A stretch of 64,000 bases of DNA from Pseudobutyrivibrio sp. ACV-2 (GCF_900107545.1 NZ_FNQZ01000001.1:62001-126000), one strand, 5' to 3'. Positions 27,868 through 37,036 are shown, counted from the first letter of the stretch. A program made the numbers and translations. The notes: generated from the letters alone by a model not told the origin.

Positions 27868-28920
27868 ATGGCAGAAAAATATGTTGCTTATGTTGGTACC
27901 TACACACATGAAACTAGCGTGGGTATTTATGTTTATGATGTTAATCCTGATACAGGAGTTCTTACAGAGCAGAGCGTTGCTCCAATCAACAATCCATCAG
28001 ATATTATCAATTCAAAGGACAACAGATTCCTTTATTCAATTGCTGATGAAGGTGTTGCATCCTTCAAGATTCTTGAAAATGGTGACCTTGAAAAGATGAA
28101 TCAGGAATGGATAGGTGGCATGCGTGGTTGCAATCTCTGTGTTGATTCAAAGAATAGATATTTATTTGTTGCTGGCTATCATGATGGAAGAGTTTCAATG
28201 ATGAGACTCAACGAAGATGGAACTATTGGCGGTATTGCTGATGGTATTTTCCATCAGGGTATTGGTAAGTCTGTTGCAGATAGACCTTTATACCCACACT
28301 GTACATGTGTTGAACTTACTCCAGATGAGCGTTATCTTTGCGCTGTTGAGAATGGTCTTCACCAGATAAAGATTTATGAGATAGATTATTCGGCAGGTAA
28401 GCTTCGCCTTGCTGATATCATCAGATGTCCTATGGGCTCAGCTCCACTTAAGATGAAGTTCTCTCCAGACGGAAAATATGCATACGTTATCACAGAAATG
28501 TCTAACGAAATCCTTGTATATGATTATCATATTATTGGTGACCGTCCTGATTTTGAAAACATTCAGTCTGTATCACTTCTTGTAGGTGTTGATGAGGAAA
28601 TCTCTACAGGAACAAATGTTAAATTTGGCGAGGACATGGAATTCCTGTATGCCAGCGTAGATGGACTTAATGCTGTCTGCATGTACAAGAGAAATGTAAA
28701 GACAGGTAAAATCGAGTATTTTTCACACAGCTTTATTAGTGGAGATTATCCAAAGAGCTTTGCTATTTTACCAAAGGATAAATATTTTGTATCTCTTAAT
28801 CACGACACAAACGAGATCAGAAGCTTTACAATTGATAAAACTGCTGGACACTCACTCATGCAGAATAAACCAATCAAGATTGCAAAGCCAAACAGCATTG
28901 TGGTAGTAAAGGTTAAATAG
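27868..28920 (+). CDS. Lactonase family (6-phosphogluconolactonase-like) beta-propeller protein
   Basis: A 350-residue protein with the lactonase_7 pattern: KYVAYVGTYTHETSVGIYVY opening, repeated blade strands such as LYPHCTCVELTPDERYLCAVENG and MKFSPDGKYAYVITE, typical of seven-bladed propellers. Characterised members hydrolyse 6-phosphogluconolactone, but the family is wide and the substrate is uncertain here. No signal peptide, so cytoplasmic. It follows trhP by 21 bp with AAGGAG and ends in a terminator-like hairpin. Confidence 0.85.
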   Translation: MAEKYVAYVGTYTHETSVGIYVYDVNPDTGVLTEQSVAPINNPSDIINSKDNRFLYSIADEGVASFKILENGDLEKMNQEWIGGMRGCNLCVDSKNRYLFVAGYHDGRVSMMRLNEDGTIGGIADGIFHQGIGKSVADRPLYPHCTCVELTPDERYLCAVENGLHQIKIYEIDYSAGKLRLADIIRCPMGSAPLKMKFSPDGKYAYVITEMSNEILVYDYHIIGDRPDFENIQSVSLLVGVDEEISTGTNVKFGEDMEFLYASVDGLNAVCMYKRNVKTGKIEYFSHSFISGDYPKSFAILPKDKYFVSLNHDTNEIRSFTIDKTAGHSLMQNKPIKIAKPNSIVVVKVK

Positions 28921-28925
28921 ATTTT

Positions 28926-28960
28926 TAAGGGGGCTGTTTAACACAGTCCCTTTCGTTTTA
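28926..28960 (+). terminator. Terminator after the lactonase gene
   Basis: The stem GGGGCTGT / ACAGTCCC (one G-T pair, TTAAC loop), flanked by AAGG/CCTT, is followed by TTCGTTTTATT. It ends the trmR-trhP-lactonase unit before aroC. Confidence 0.65.
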
Positions 28961-28996
28961 TTAAGGCTAAATGTTTTGTGCTAGAAGGAGGATAAG

Positions 28997-30094
28997 ATGG
29001 CAGGTTCAACTTTTGGAAATCATATTTCTGTTACTACATGGGGAGAATCCCATGGTGAGGCTTTAGGTGTTGTGATTGATGGATTCCCGGCAGGGCTTAA
29101 GCTTTGCGCTGAGGATATTCAGCTTTATCTTAATAGACGAAAACCAGGACAATCAAAATTTACCACAGCAAGAGCAGAGGGTGATGAAGTTGAAATTCTG
29201 TCAGGCGTGTTTGAAGGTCATACTACGGGCACTCCTATTTCTCTTATGGTAAGAAACAAGGACCAGCACTCCAAGGATTATGGAAGTATTGCTACGGCAT
29301 TTAGACCAGGTCATGCTGACTATGGTTTCTACGAAAAATATGGTCGCAGAGATTATAGAGGCGGTGGTCGTTCTTCTGGACGCGAGACTATAGGAAGGGT
29401 CGCTGCCGGTGCAATCTGTGCAAAGCTTTTAAAAGAGCTGGGTATCGAAGTATTCGCATATACGAAGTCAATTGGGGATGTAAAAATATCTGAATTTGAA
29501 CTTGGTGAAAGAGATTTAAATCCTCTAGCTATGCCTGATGCTGATGCTGCAGGAAAGGCCGCAGAGTATCTTGAAGCTTGTATGCAAAGCAATGACAGTG
29601 CAGGTGGTATCATAGAATGCGTTATTACAGGAGTCCCTGCTGGTGTTGGAGATCCAGTATTTGAAAAGCTTGATGCAAAGCTGGCACAGGCTCTTGTTTC
29701 TATAGGCTCAGTCAAGGGTGTTGAGATTGGTGATGGTTTTGCTGTTTCAAAAACCTGTGGAAGCATCAATAATGATTCTTTTGAACTTGATGATGAAGGA
29801 AATGTTGTTAAGGCTACAAATCATAGCGGCGGTATTTTAGGCGGCATTTCTGATGGTGATGACATTATTGTAAGAGCTGCTATCAAGCCTACACCATCTA
29901 TTTCAAGACTTCAGCATACCGTTAATGAGGCTGGAGAAGAGCTCGATATTGAAATCCATGGTCGTCATGACCCGGTTATTGTCCCAAGAGCTGTTGTGGT
30001 AGTTGAATGCATGTGTGCTATTGCTGTTTGCGATGCGATGCTTGGCCACATGACAGATCAAGTTGATTATATTAAGGAGTTTTATAAAAATTGA
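28997..30094 (+). CDS. aroC: Chorismate synthase
   Basis: A 365-residue enzyme that converts EPSP to chorismate with reduced FMN, the last step of the shikimate pathway. The family signatures are present: GSTFGNHISVTTWGESHG at the start, GRRDYRGGGRSSGRETIGRVAAGA (about 115-138), and the C-terminal RHDPVIVPRAVVVVECM. The length fits the family. The ATG follows GGAGGAT. It is coupled to tgt, whose TTG start overlaps the aroC stop. Confidence 0.97.
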   Translation: MAGSTFGNHISVTTWGESHGEALGVVIDGFPAGLKLCAEDIQLYLNRRKPGQSKFTTARAEGDEVEILSGVFEGHTTGTPISLMVRNKDQHSKDYGSIATAFRPGHADYGFYEKYGRRDYRGGGRSSGRETIGRVAAGAICAKLLKELGIEVFAYTKSIGDVKISEFELGERDLNPLAMPDADAAGKAAEYLEACMQSNDSAGGIIECVITGVPAGVGDPVFEKLDAKLAQALVSIGSVKGVEIGDGFAVSKTCGSINNDSFELDDEGNVVKATNHSGGILGGISDGDDIIVRAAIKPTPSISRLQHTVNEAGEELDIEIHGRHDPVIVPRAVVVVECMCAIAVCDAMLGHMTDQVDYIKEFYKN

Positions 30095-31224
30095 AGTACG
30101 AGTTATTAAAAACTGAGGGAAAGGCTAAAAGAGGAAGATTTCACACTGTTCATGGCACCATTGAAACACCGGTTTTCATGAATGTTGGTACAGTTGCAGC
30201 TATTAAGGGTGCAGTTTCCACTGATGATTTACGTGAAATCAAATGTCAGGTGGAGCTTTCCAATACATATCATCTTCATGTTAGAACAGGAGACAAGCTT
30301 ATTAAAGAGCTGGGAGGCTTACATAAGTTTATGGCTTGGGATAGACCAATCCTTACTGATTCTGGCGGATTCCAGGTTTTCTCCCTTGCGGGTATTCGCA
30401 AAATTAAAGAAGAAGGTGTAACCTTCAATTCTCATATTGATGGACGAAAGATTTTTATGGGACCAGAGGAATCAATGCAGATTCAGTCAAATCTGGGCTC
30501 TACTATTGCAATGGCTTTTGATGAGTGCCCACCAGCCCTTGCAGAACGTAAATACGTAGAGGATTCTGTTGCTAGAACCACTCGCTGGCTCTATCGTTGC
30601 AAGGAAGAGATGGATAGACTTAATAGCCTTCCAGATACAATCAACAAGGAGCAGCTTTTATTTGGTATCAATCAGGGGGCGGTTTACAACGATATTCGTA
30701 TAGAACATGCTAAAAGAATTTCGGAGCTTGACTTACCTGGCTATGCCGTAGGTGGCCTTGCTGTAGGTGAAAGTCATGAGCAGATGTATGATGTTCTTGA
30801 CCATGTAGTTCCATACCTTCCACAGAACAAACCAACATACCTTATGGGCGTTGGTACACCAGCCAATATTTTAGAGGCTGTTGAACGAGGAGTAGATTTC
30901 TTTGACTGCGTATATCCTAGCCGTAATGGCCGTCACGGTCATGTTTACACTAATCATGGCAAGCTTAATCTTTTCAATCAAAAGTTTGAAAAGGATATGA
31001 GACCTATAGAGGAGGGATGTGGTTGTCCAACCTGCCGTACCTATTCAAGAGCCTATGTGAGACATTTATTAAAGGCAAAGGAAATGCTTGGTATGCGTCT
31101 TTGCGTATTACATAATCTATATTTCTACAATACAATGATGGAAGAAATCAGAAATTCATTAGATGCAGGTGAATTTGCTTCATATAAGGCCAGAAAGCTT
31201 GCTACAATGGAAGCAGGAGAGTAA
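30091..31224 (+). CDS. tgt: tRNA-guanine transglycosylase (queuine tRNA-ribosyltransferase)
   Basis: A 377-residue TIM-barrel enzyme that swaps G34 for preQ1 in GUN-anticodon tRNAs. It has the catalytic DSGGFQVFSL (about residues 90-99), the nucleophile region FDCVYPSRNGRHG, and the zinc site GCGCPTCRTYSRAYVRHL with a later histidine (LHNLYF). The start is an unusual TTG at 30091 that overlaps the aroC stop (TTGA), with AAGGAG 11 bases before. No queuosine precursor genes are nearby. yajC follows after a 110-bp gap. Confidence 0.95.
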   Translation: MKYELLKTEGKAKRGRFHTVHGTIETPVFMNVGTVAAIKGAVSTDDLREIKCQVELSNTYHLHVRTGDKLIKELGGLHKFMAWDRPILTDSGGFQVFSLAGIRKIKEEGVTFNSHIDGRKIFMGPEESMQIQSNLGSTIAMAFDECPPALAERKYVEDSVARTTRWLYRCKEEMDRLNSLPDTINKEQLLFGINQGAVYNDIRIEHAKRISELDLPGYAVGGLAVGESHEQMYDVLDHVVPYLPQNKPTYLMGVGTPANILEAVERGVDFFDCVYPSRNGRHGHVYTNHGKLNLFNQKFEKDMRPIEEGCGCPTCRTYSRAYVRHLLKAKEMLGMRLCVLHNLYFYNTMMEEIRNSLDAGEFASYKARKLATMEAGE

Positions 31225-31334
31225 TAGTCTTAAAATTTTATTAAATAGTGGTTTTTTCTTGCCTAATATTAATTCTTTAGGTAGAATAAAACACAGTGAG
31301 TAGGCGGTAGCCTAAATTTAGGAGGAATAAGTTA

Positions 31335-31637
31335 ATGAACAGTTCAATCAGCTTAATTATTTGGGTAGTAGTACTTTTTGTAATGATGTACTTCCTTATG
31401 ATTCGCCCACAGCAGAAGGAGCAGCGTGAAAAGACAGCTATGATGTCTTCTCTTGCAATTGGTGATACAGTTCTTACTACTAGCGGTTTTTACGGTGTTA
31501 TTATTGCTATCCAGGAGGATACAGTTATTGTTGAGTTCGGAAGCAACAAGAACTGCCGTATCCCAATGACAAAAAACGCAATCGCACAGGTAGAAAAGCC
31601 TGAAGATGCTGTAAAGACAGAAGAAAAAGCAAAGTAA
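31335..31637 (+). CDS. yajC: Preprotein translocase accessory subunit YajC
   Basis: A 100-residue protein with one N-terminal membrane helix (residues 5-24), then RPQQKEQREKTAMMSSLAIGDTVLTTSGFYGVI, the YajC hallmark. It associates with SecDF-YidC near the Sec channel. A GGAGGAA site precedes the ATG. tgt-yajC is the usual order, but secDF does not follow here: the next gene is on the opposite strand. Confidence 0.95.
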   Translation: MNSSISLIIWVVVLFVMMYFLMIRPQQKEQREKTAMMSSLAIGDTVLTTSGFYGVIIAIQEDTVIVEFGSNKNCRIPMTKNAIAQVEKPEDAVKTEEKAK

Positions 31638-31646
31638 ATTATATGT

Positions 31647-31678
31647 AAAAAGCTCTCCATGATGTGGAGAGCTTTTTT
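31647..31678 (+). terminator. Terminator after yajC
   Basis: Stem AAAGCTCTCCA / TGGAGAGCTTT with a 5-nt loop, followed by a TTTT run. A long and GC-fair stem, so a confident intrinsic terminator. Confidence 0.88.
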
Positions 31679-31724
31679 CTAGTGGCTTTAAAAATTTATC
31701 ATGTTGTGAATGCCAAATTATTCT

Positions 31725-32579
31725 TTAATCTTTATGTTTCTTTCTTAAAATAGAAGAGCCCTTATCTAACAAGGCCTTAGTAGAAGCCACTGGATGAGTA
31801 AATTTGGCGATATGTCTAAACTGTCCTCGCTGAGTTTCAGTGGCATTTAATATCCATTGTTTGACAGCTTCTGTAGATAGCTGTTCTTTCATTTCCGAAA
31901 TCTTTTCTGCTGTTAATTCTTTTTTTACAAAGGCTGCTTCCTTGCGACCGTTTACCCTTTCGATTCTAGCAACCTTTGCATCTACTCTGTTGGCTTGCCA
32001 GATTTCCACTCGCTCAGCCATTTGCTTGTTAATCTGATCATTGATTCGTTCAAATTCCTTGGCAAAGCTGGTGAGAGCTGAGACTGTAAGGGCAATATCC
32101 ATTCCCAGTAAAAACATGAAAATCAATGCAAATAATTCGATTAGAACACCTGGGATATAGGAAATCCCTTCAATTACTGGTGGGACGATTATCTGAGTAA
32201 CAATAATCCCAGCAAACCCAAAACATACGGTAAATACCAGACAAACTCTGCCGTTAATATTTAGTGGGAAATCTGAATAATCCCACCATCTGGCATGGAA
32301 TTTTTTCTCTAGAGCATATGAAGTGCCATATTCAAGGAAAAATGAACCGATTGAGCAACCTAAGAATATAGTAAGATAGGAGTCACCCCATCCGAAGGGC
32401 AAATCAACAAAGAGGATTTGGGCCAATGTGGCACCAACACCATAGAGGGGAATGCATGGACCATATAGAAAGCCTCTGTTTTCCCATGCTTTTTCGTGAA
32501 TTGTGCAATAGCAAGTCTCATATATCCAGCCTAAGAAGCTATAGATTATGAAATAGACAAAATACCTACATAAAATCAT
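31725..32579 (-). CDS. Putative ABC-transporter-permease-type membrane protein (PF06541 family)
   Basis: A 284-residue protein with about five membrane segments in its first 175 residues (opening FVYFIIYSFLGWIYETCYC, then RGFLYGPCIPLYGVGA), the signature of the 'putative ABC transporter permease' family abundant in Lachnospiraceae. The C-terminal 110 residues are charged, helical and probably cytoplasmic (NQQ/KR-rich, RVNGRKEAAFVKKEL). No ATPase partner is adjacent and transport has not been shown for the family. GGGAGG precedes its ATG on the minus strand. Confidence 0.8.
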   Translation of the reverse strand: MILCRYFVYFIIYSFLGWIYETCYCTIHEKAWENRGFLYGPCIPLYGVGATLAQILFVDLPFGWGDSYLTIFLGCSIGSFFLEYGTSYALEKKFHARWWDYSDFPLNINGRVCLVFTVCFGFAGIIVTQIIVPPVIEGISYIPGVLIELFALIFMFLLGMDIALTVSALTSFAKEFERINDQINKQMAERVEIWQANRVDAKVARIERVNGRKEAAFVKKELTAEKISEMKEQLSTEAVKQWILNATETQRGQFRHIAKFTHPVASTKALLDKGSSILRKKHKD

Positions 32580-32829
32580 ACATCATATCCTCCCACAATT
32601 AACCTCTAGTATAAAAGAACTGAGTCGAAATTTAAAGGCTTATTAGTTCATAGTTTTTTACGATTATTGTTGTACTATAAGCATATTTACAGGCGGGTTT
32701 TTATAGGTGGTGGTTTTTTATGTTCCATTTGATTAAATGATAATGCAAATCAAAAATAGAAAAAATGTGGATGGAACAATGCTTGCCGGAATGAATTTTG
32801 ACGCTGGAGTATAAAGTGGTGTTAAAGGC
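32580..32829. other. Intergenic region between the divergent PF06541 gene and secG
   Basis: No gene is seen. It holds nested inverted repeats: TGTTCCAT (32721-32728) with ATGGAACA (32771-32778), and inside them TTTGATT with AATCAAA (32728-32754). They lie upstream of the secG promoter and could form an RNA or protein-binding site; no known motif is recognised. Confidence 0.4.
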
Positions 32830-32858
32830 TTGAAAACAAGCGTTTCCTATGCTATACT
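32830..32858 (+). promoter_or_regulatory. Sigma-A-type promoter of secG
   Basis: TTGAAA (32830-32835), a 17-bp spacer, TATACT (32853-32858) with TATGC just before it. It resembles the promoter upstream of the operon at 42 kb (TTGAAA...TGCTATACT). Confidence 0.7.
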
Positions 32859-32901
32859 TCGATTGTTGCGAAAAAACGTGACTTACTTTTAGGAGGAAAA
32901 T

Positions 32902-33144
32902 ATGCAAGCATTAAAATATGTTCTAATAGTATTATTAATTGTCATTTGTGTGGCACTTACAGTTATCATTCTTTTCCAGGAGGGCAAGCAGAACGGACTC
33001 GGTTCTCTTTCAGGACAGCAGTTCGATTCATATTGGAGCCGTAATAAGGGTCGCTCACGTGAGGGCTTATTGGTTAAGCTTACTAGCGTATGCGTTATCC
33101 TTTTCTTCATACTTTCAGCTGTTCTCAACATTGGAAGCTTCTAA
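32902..33144 (+). CDS. secG: Preprotein translocase subunit SecG
   Basis: An 80-residue protein with two hydrophobic segments (residues 4-22 and about 57-78) joined by the conserved cytoplasmic loop QEGKQNGLGSLSGQQFDSYW. It is a component of the SecYEG export channel. ATG after AGGAGGAAAAT. secG-rnr-smpB is a widely conserved Firmicute order. Confidence 0.94.
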   Translation: MQALKYVLIVLLIVICVALTVIILFQEGKQNGLGSLSGQQFDSYWSRNKGRSREGLLVKLTSVCVILFFILSAVLNIGSF

Positions 33145-33159
33145 GATAGCTTTTTAGAC

Positions 33160-33184
33160 GCCACCCTTTATGGGTGGCTTTTCG
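33160..33184 (+). terminator. Terminator between secG and rnr
   Basis: GCCACCC / GGGTGGC hairpin (33160-33166, 33172-33178) with a short loop, followed by TTTTCGT. It is 29 bp before the rnr start, so probably partial: secG would be made in excess over rnr. Confidence 0.7.
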
Positions 33185-33212
33185 TATTTATTGGATTAAC
33201 TTTAGGAGGACT

Positions 33213-35471
33213 ATGAAAGATTTCGATAAACAAAGACATTTCTTAATGGATGTTTTTAAAAGTCCAGCTTACATCCCTATGAAGAAAAAGGAATTAGAAA
33301 TTCTTCTGGATGTAGAAAAGGATAAAAGAACAGAATTCGGCGAGGTTTTACAGGAGCTTGTTGAAGAGGGACAGATAGAAATAACCAAACGAGGCAAATA
33401 TCAGATAGCTGAGGACAGATCTAAATTCATCAAAACTAAAGACCATCGCTCGAAAAAGCCAACTAAGGCTGAAACGGCTGCTAAAAAGCAATCATTAAAT
33501 GAAGTAGCCAAAAGGGCTAATAAGCCCGCTAAAAGGGAAGAGGAGCCTGATATTATAGGCAGGTTTATCTCCCACAAGGACGGCTTTGGATTCATAGAAG
33601 TAGAAGGCCAGGAAGAGGATTATTTCGTTAGCAGGGATAACACCGGCTTTGCTATGCAGGATGATATAGTTGGGGCAGTTCTCACTTTTGGCGCCCCTGG
33701 CAAACGCCAGGAGGCCAGAGTTGTACGCATTATTACCCATGGCTTTTCTGATGTGGTAGGCACCTTTGAAAGTAGTGGTACCTTTGGTTTTGTCGTTGCA
33801 GACAGTCAAAAGATGCTACGTGATGTGTTTGTTCCAGCAGGCAAGGATATGGGGGCTGTCACAGGTCACAAGGTTGTATGTCATATAGATGATTACGGTG
33901 ATGACAGTCATAAACCAGAAGGCCATATCACTGAAATATTAGGTCATAAAAATGACCCGGGTGTAGATATACTATCTATTGTCAGAGCCTTTGGTATACC
34001 TACAGAGTTCCCAGATAAAGTGATTAAGCAGGCCTCTACTGTGGCTAAGCCAGTGTCTGAGGCAGACATGGCTGGCAGACAGGATTTAAGAGATTTATGT
34101 GTGGTTACAATAGACGGAGAAGACACCAAGGATATCGACGATGGTGTATCTCTTGTCATAGATGGGGACAACTATGTACTTGGAGTTCACATAGCAGATG
34201 TTACCAATTACGTTCAGGAATCATCAGCCCTTGATGTAGAGGCTTTAAAGCGTGGCACAAGTGTATATCTTGCAGATAGAGTAATTCCAATGCTACCACA
34301 CACATTGTCTAATGGAATGTGCTCTTTAAACGAAGGCGAGGATAGACTTGCTCTTTCATGTATCATGACATTTAATAAAAAGGGTGAGCTTATTGATCAT
34401 GATATATGTGAATCTGTTATTCACTCAAATCACCGTATGACCTACACCAGCGTTTACGCCATTGTGACAGGCGATGAGGAAGAACGAAATAAATATTCTG
34501 ATGTAGCTTTTATGATAGATAAAATGTATGAACTCTCGAAAATCCTTCGTGCCAGAAGAAAAAGAAGAGGTTCTATAGATTTTGATTTTCCTGAAACGCA
34601 TATCATCATTAATGAAGAAGATGGAAAAGTTGTAGGACTTGCACCTTATGAGCGCAATGATGCACATAAAATAATAGAGGATTTCATGCTGGCAGCTAAT
34701 GAGACAGTAGCAGAGCATTTCTGTTTGATGGAGTCTCCATTTGTATATCGTGTACATGGTGCTCCAGACCCTGAAAAAATGCAGGGGCTTGCCAGATTCC
34801 TTGGGGCATGTGGCTATTCCTTCAAGGGCAAGACAGATTCAGTAAAGCCCAAAGAAATCCAAAAGATGTTAGATGCACTATCAGGTCATGAGGATGAAGC
34901 GGTTATCACTAAGATGACACTACGTAGTATGCAACAGGCCAAATATGACACAGATTGCAAGGGACATTTTGGTCTTGCGGCCCAGTATTATTGTCATTTT
35001 ACATCACCTATCCGTCGCTACCCTGATTTACAGATTCATAGAATTATAAAGGATCATATACGCGGCCGAATGAATGAACGAAAATATTCTCACTATGAGT
35101 CTATTCTTCCACAGGTTGCACTGGAAACCAGCAAATTAGAGCGTAGGGCAGAAGACTGCGAACGTGAAGTGGATAAGCTTAAGATGGTTCAGTTCATGAA
35201 GGAATATATAGGCCAGCAGTTTGAAGGACGCATTTCATCGATCACTGGCTGGGGTATGTACGTCGAGCTTGAAAACACTGTAGAAGGCTTAGTGCATGTA
35301 TCCACCCTCTACGATGACCACTATGATTTTGTAGAAGAAAATCTTACACTGGTAGGAGAACGCACAGGCCGTACATTCAAACTAGGTCAACCCGTCACCG
35401 TAATCCTAGATTCCGTAGACGAACAAGCCCGCACCATAGACTTCATCCTAGAAGAATTCCAGCGTTTTTAA
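33213..35471 (+). CDS. rnr: Ribonuclease R
   Basis: A 752-residue 3'-to-5' exoribonuclease of the RNB family. An N-terminal helix-turn-helix region (1-80) leads into cold-shock domains (from about residue 110, GRFISHKDGFGFIEV), the RNB catalytic block with DTKDIDDGVSLV and HIADVTNYV (about 310-335), and a C-terminal S1 domain (FEGRISSITGWGMYVELEN). It degrades structured RNA and, with tmRNA-SmpB encoded just downstream, clears non-stop mRNAs. The ATG at 33213 follows AGGAGG; an earlier in-frame codon at 33174 lies in the terminator. Confidence 0.97.
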   Translation: MKDFDKQRHFLMDVFKSPAYIPMKKKELEILLDVEKDKRTEFGEVLQELVEEGQIEITKRGKYQIAEDRSKFIKTKDHRSKKPTKAETAAKKQSLNEVAKRANKPAKREEEPDIIGRFISHKDGFGFIEVEGQEEDYFVSRDNTGFAMQDDIVGAVLTFGAPGKRQEARVVRIITHGFSDVVGTFESSGTFGFVVADSQKMLRDVFVPAGKDMGAVTGHKVVCHIDDYGDDSHKPEGHITEILGHKNDPGVDILSIVRAFGIPTEFPDKVIKQASTVAKPVSEADMAGRQDLRDLCVVTIDGEDTKDIDDGVSLVIDGDNYVLGVHIADVTNYVQESSALDVEALKRGTSVYLADRVIPMLPHTLSNGMCSLNEGEDRLALSCIMTFNKKGELIDHDICESVIHSNHRMTYTSVYAIVTGDEEERNKYSDVAFMIDKMYELSKILRARRKRRGSIDFDFPETHIIINEEDGKVVGLAPYERNDAHKIIEDFMLAANETVAEHFCLMESPFVYRVHGAPDPEKMQGLARFLGACGYSFKGKTDSVKPKEIQKMLDALSGHEDEAVITKMTLRSMQQAKYDTDCKGHFGLAAQYYCHFTSPIRRYPDLQIHRIIKDHIRGRMNERKYSHYESILPQVALETSKLERRAEDCEREVDKLKMVQFMKEYIGQQFEGRISSITGWGMYVELENTVEGLVHVSTLYDDHYDFVEENLTLVGERTGRTFKLGQPVTVILDSVDEQARTIDFILEEFQRF

Positions 35472-35543
35472 ACGAAAGCGTGGGTATGCATTAGGGCTAC
35501 ATTGATACAGCTTATTAAATATATTCAACTAGGAATTTAGATG

Positions 35544-35630
35544 AGCTTGTAGGTAACAAGGCTTGGGTTTCATAAGCGAAGCATTCTAAGCTGAGCGTTG
35601 AGACCCAAGACTTGTTGCCGTAACAAGCGG
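35544..35630 (+). repeat. GCTTGTAG...GCGTAACAAGC palindromic repeat, copy A
   Basis: Nested inverted repeats: GCTTGT (35545-35550)/ACAAGC (35623-35628), AACAAG/CTTGTT, CTTGGGT/ACCCAAG, around a variable centre. The same outer sequences recur at 60754 and 61822 on the same strand. This copy lies between rnr and smpB, 35 bp before the smpB start; no promoter is seen between it and smpB. Confidence 0.75.
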
Positions 35631-35665
35631 ACTATGTTAAGAAATATATACTTGGAGAAGACATA

Positions 35666-36133
35666 ATGAATAAAGAAGGCAGAAAGTTAATTGCAAATAA
35701 TAAAAAGGCATACCACGAATATTTCATGGAGGAAGAATACGAAGCAGGCATCGAATTACATGGCACTGAAGTAAAGTCCATGCGCTTAGGCCAATGCTCC
35801 ATAAAGGAAGCGTTTGTAAGAATTGACAATGGCGAAATGTTTATTTATCAAATGCATGTAAATCCATATGAAAAAGGAAACATTTTCAATAGAGATCCAC
35901 TTCGTCCAAGAAAGCTTTTGCTTCACAAATCGGAGATAAATCGTCTGCTAAGCAAGATAAAGGAAAGTGGTTATACTATGGTGCCGCTGGAGGTTTATCT
36001 TAATAATGGGCTAGTGAAAGTAAAAATCGCCTTGGCGAAAGGTAAAAAACTCTATGATAAGCGTGCTGATATTCAAAAGAAGGATATGAAGCGTGAGGCA
36101 CAGAGAGATTTCAAGATAAGGAATTTAGGATAA
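35666..36133 (+). CDS. smpB: SsrA-binding protein
   Basis: A 155-residue protein with the SmpB core IANNKKAYHEYFMEEEYEAGIELHGTEVKS, then NGEMFIYQMHVNPYEKGN, and a basic tail (YDKRADIQKKDMKREAQRDF) that mimics the tRNA anticodon stem in the ribosome. With tmRNA (encoded at 36692) it rescues stalled ribosomes. It overlaps maf by one base (TAATG). Confidence 0.97.
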   Translation: MNKEGRKLIANNKKAYHEYFMEEEYEAGIELHGTEVKSMRLGQCSIKEAFVRIDNGEMFIYQMHVNPYEKGNIFNRDPLRPRKLLLHKSEINRLLSKIKESGYTMVPLEVYLNNGLVKVKIALAKGKKLYDKRADIQKKDMKREAQRDFKIRNLG

Positions 36134-36684
36134 TGAATATAGTACTTGCATCAGGTTCACCTAGAAGACGTGAACTTTTGACACAGGCTGGAATAGAATA
36201 TACAGTTGATCCAGCGGACATTGAGGAAGTAACAACAGAAACACTTCCAGCAAAGGTAGTAGAAGATTTAAGTAGACAAAAAGCACTTGCGGTATGGAAA
36301 AAGCATCAGGGAAAGAAGGTTTTAGCCGCTGATACAGTTGTTGCATTTGATGATAAAATACTAGGTAAACCAGCAGATGAAGAGGATGCTTTTAGGATGC
36401 TCACAGAGTTATCAGGTAGAATCCATCAGGTATATACAGGCGTAACTATAGTAGATGAAGCTGGAAATATTAATACATTTTCAGAATGCACAGAGGTTAC
36501 AATGTATGATAACTCTGAAGAATCTATAAGAGCCTACATTGCATCAAAAGAGCCAATGGATAAAGCTGGAGCTTATGGCATTCAGGGCTTGGGAGCAGTA
36601 TTGGTTGAAAAAATCAATGGAGACTACAATAATGTAGTGGGATTGCCTCTTGCCAGAGTTTATCGAGTGCTTTATAATGAATAA
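36133..36684 (+). CDS. maf: Maf-family nucleoside triphosphate pyrophosphatase
   Basis: A 183-residue protein with the Maf signature ASGSPRRRELLTQAG at residues 5-19, then AADTVVAFDDKILGKPADEEDA and the C-terminal KAGAYGIQGLGAVLVEKINGDYNNVVGLPLARV. Members hydrolyse dTTP, UTP or modified nucleotides and affect septum formation. Its stop lies only 7 bp before the mature 5' end of tmRNA, so the two are either co-transcribed or ssrA is read from a promoter inside maf. Confidence 0.95.
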   Translation: MNIVLASGSPRRRELLTQAGIEYTVDPADIEEVTTETLPAKVVEDLSRQKALAVWKKHQGKKVLAADTVVAFDDKILGKPADEEDAFRMLTELSGRIHQVYTGVTIVDEAGNINTFSECTEVTMYDNSEESIRAYIASKEPMDKAGAYGIQGLGAVLVEKINGDYNNVVGLPLARVYRVLYNE

Positions 36685-36691
36685 GTCTCTT

Positions 36692-37030
36692 GGGCTAGTC
36701 ATGGTTTCGACAGGGGTCATGCAGCGGAAGAAGCGAGTCCCACGGCGATGGGTTAAATGGCCAAACTTAAAATTAAACGCTAACGATAATTTAGCATACG
36801 CTGCCTAGTTGCGGCAGTCTGACCTAGGGCACCTACACCTTAGGACCCAGACTTCGACTTTGTAGGAAACGACGCTATCAAAGCTTTGAGATAGTGGGCG
36901 TATCATGAAGCTACTAAAGCATGCAGCCTGTTTGTGGGCGTCATGTGGAGGGAATGTAAAACTACAAACTACACTCGTAGAAGGGCCGGGAATTGGCTTT
37001 TGGACACGGGTTCGACTCCCGTCTAGTCCA
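36692..37030 (+). ncRNA. ssrA: Transfer-messenger RNA (tmRNA)
   Basis: About 339 nt. The acceptor stem GGGCTAG (36692-36698) pairs with CTAGTCC (37023-37029) and contains the G3-U70 pair that marks alanine acceptors. The D-loop-like TCATGGTTTCGACAGGGG follows, and the T arm is ACGGG-TTCGACT-CCCGT. The tag reading frame starts at GCT 36779 and encodes ANDNLAYAA, ending at TAG 36806-36808. The 3' CCA is not encoded. It rescues ribosomes with SmpB and tags the nascent peptide for proteolysis. Confidence 0.96.
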
Positions 37031-37036
37031 CTTTCT

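Noticed and set aside
29353-29769. 138-codon minus-strand open frame inside aroC
   Set aside because: Antisense shadow of chorismate synthase; Ser/Pro/Ala-rich as expected from codon-bias mirroring.
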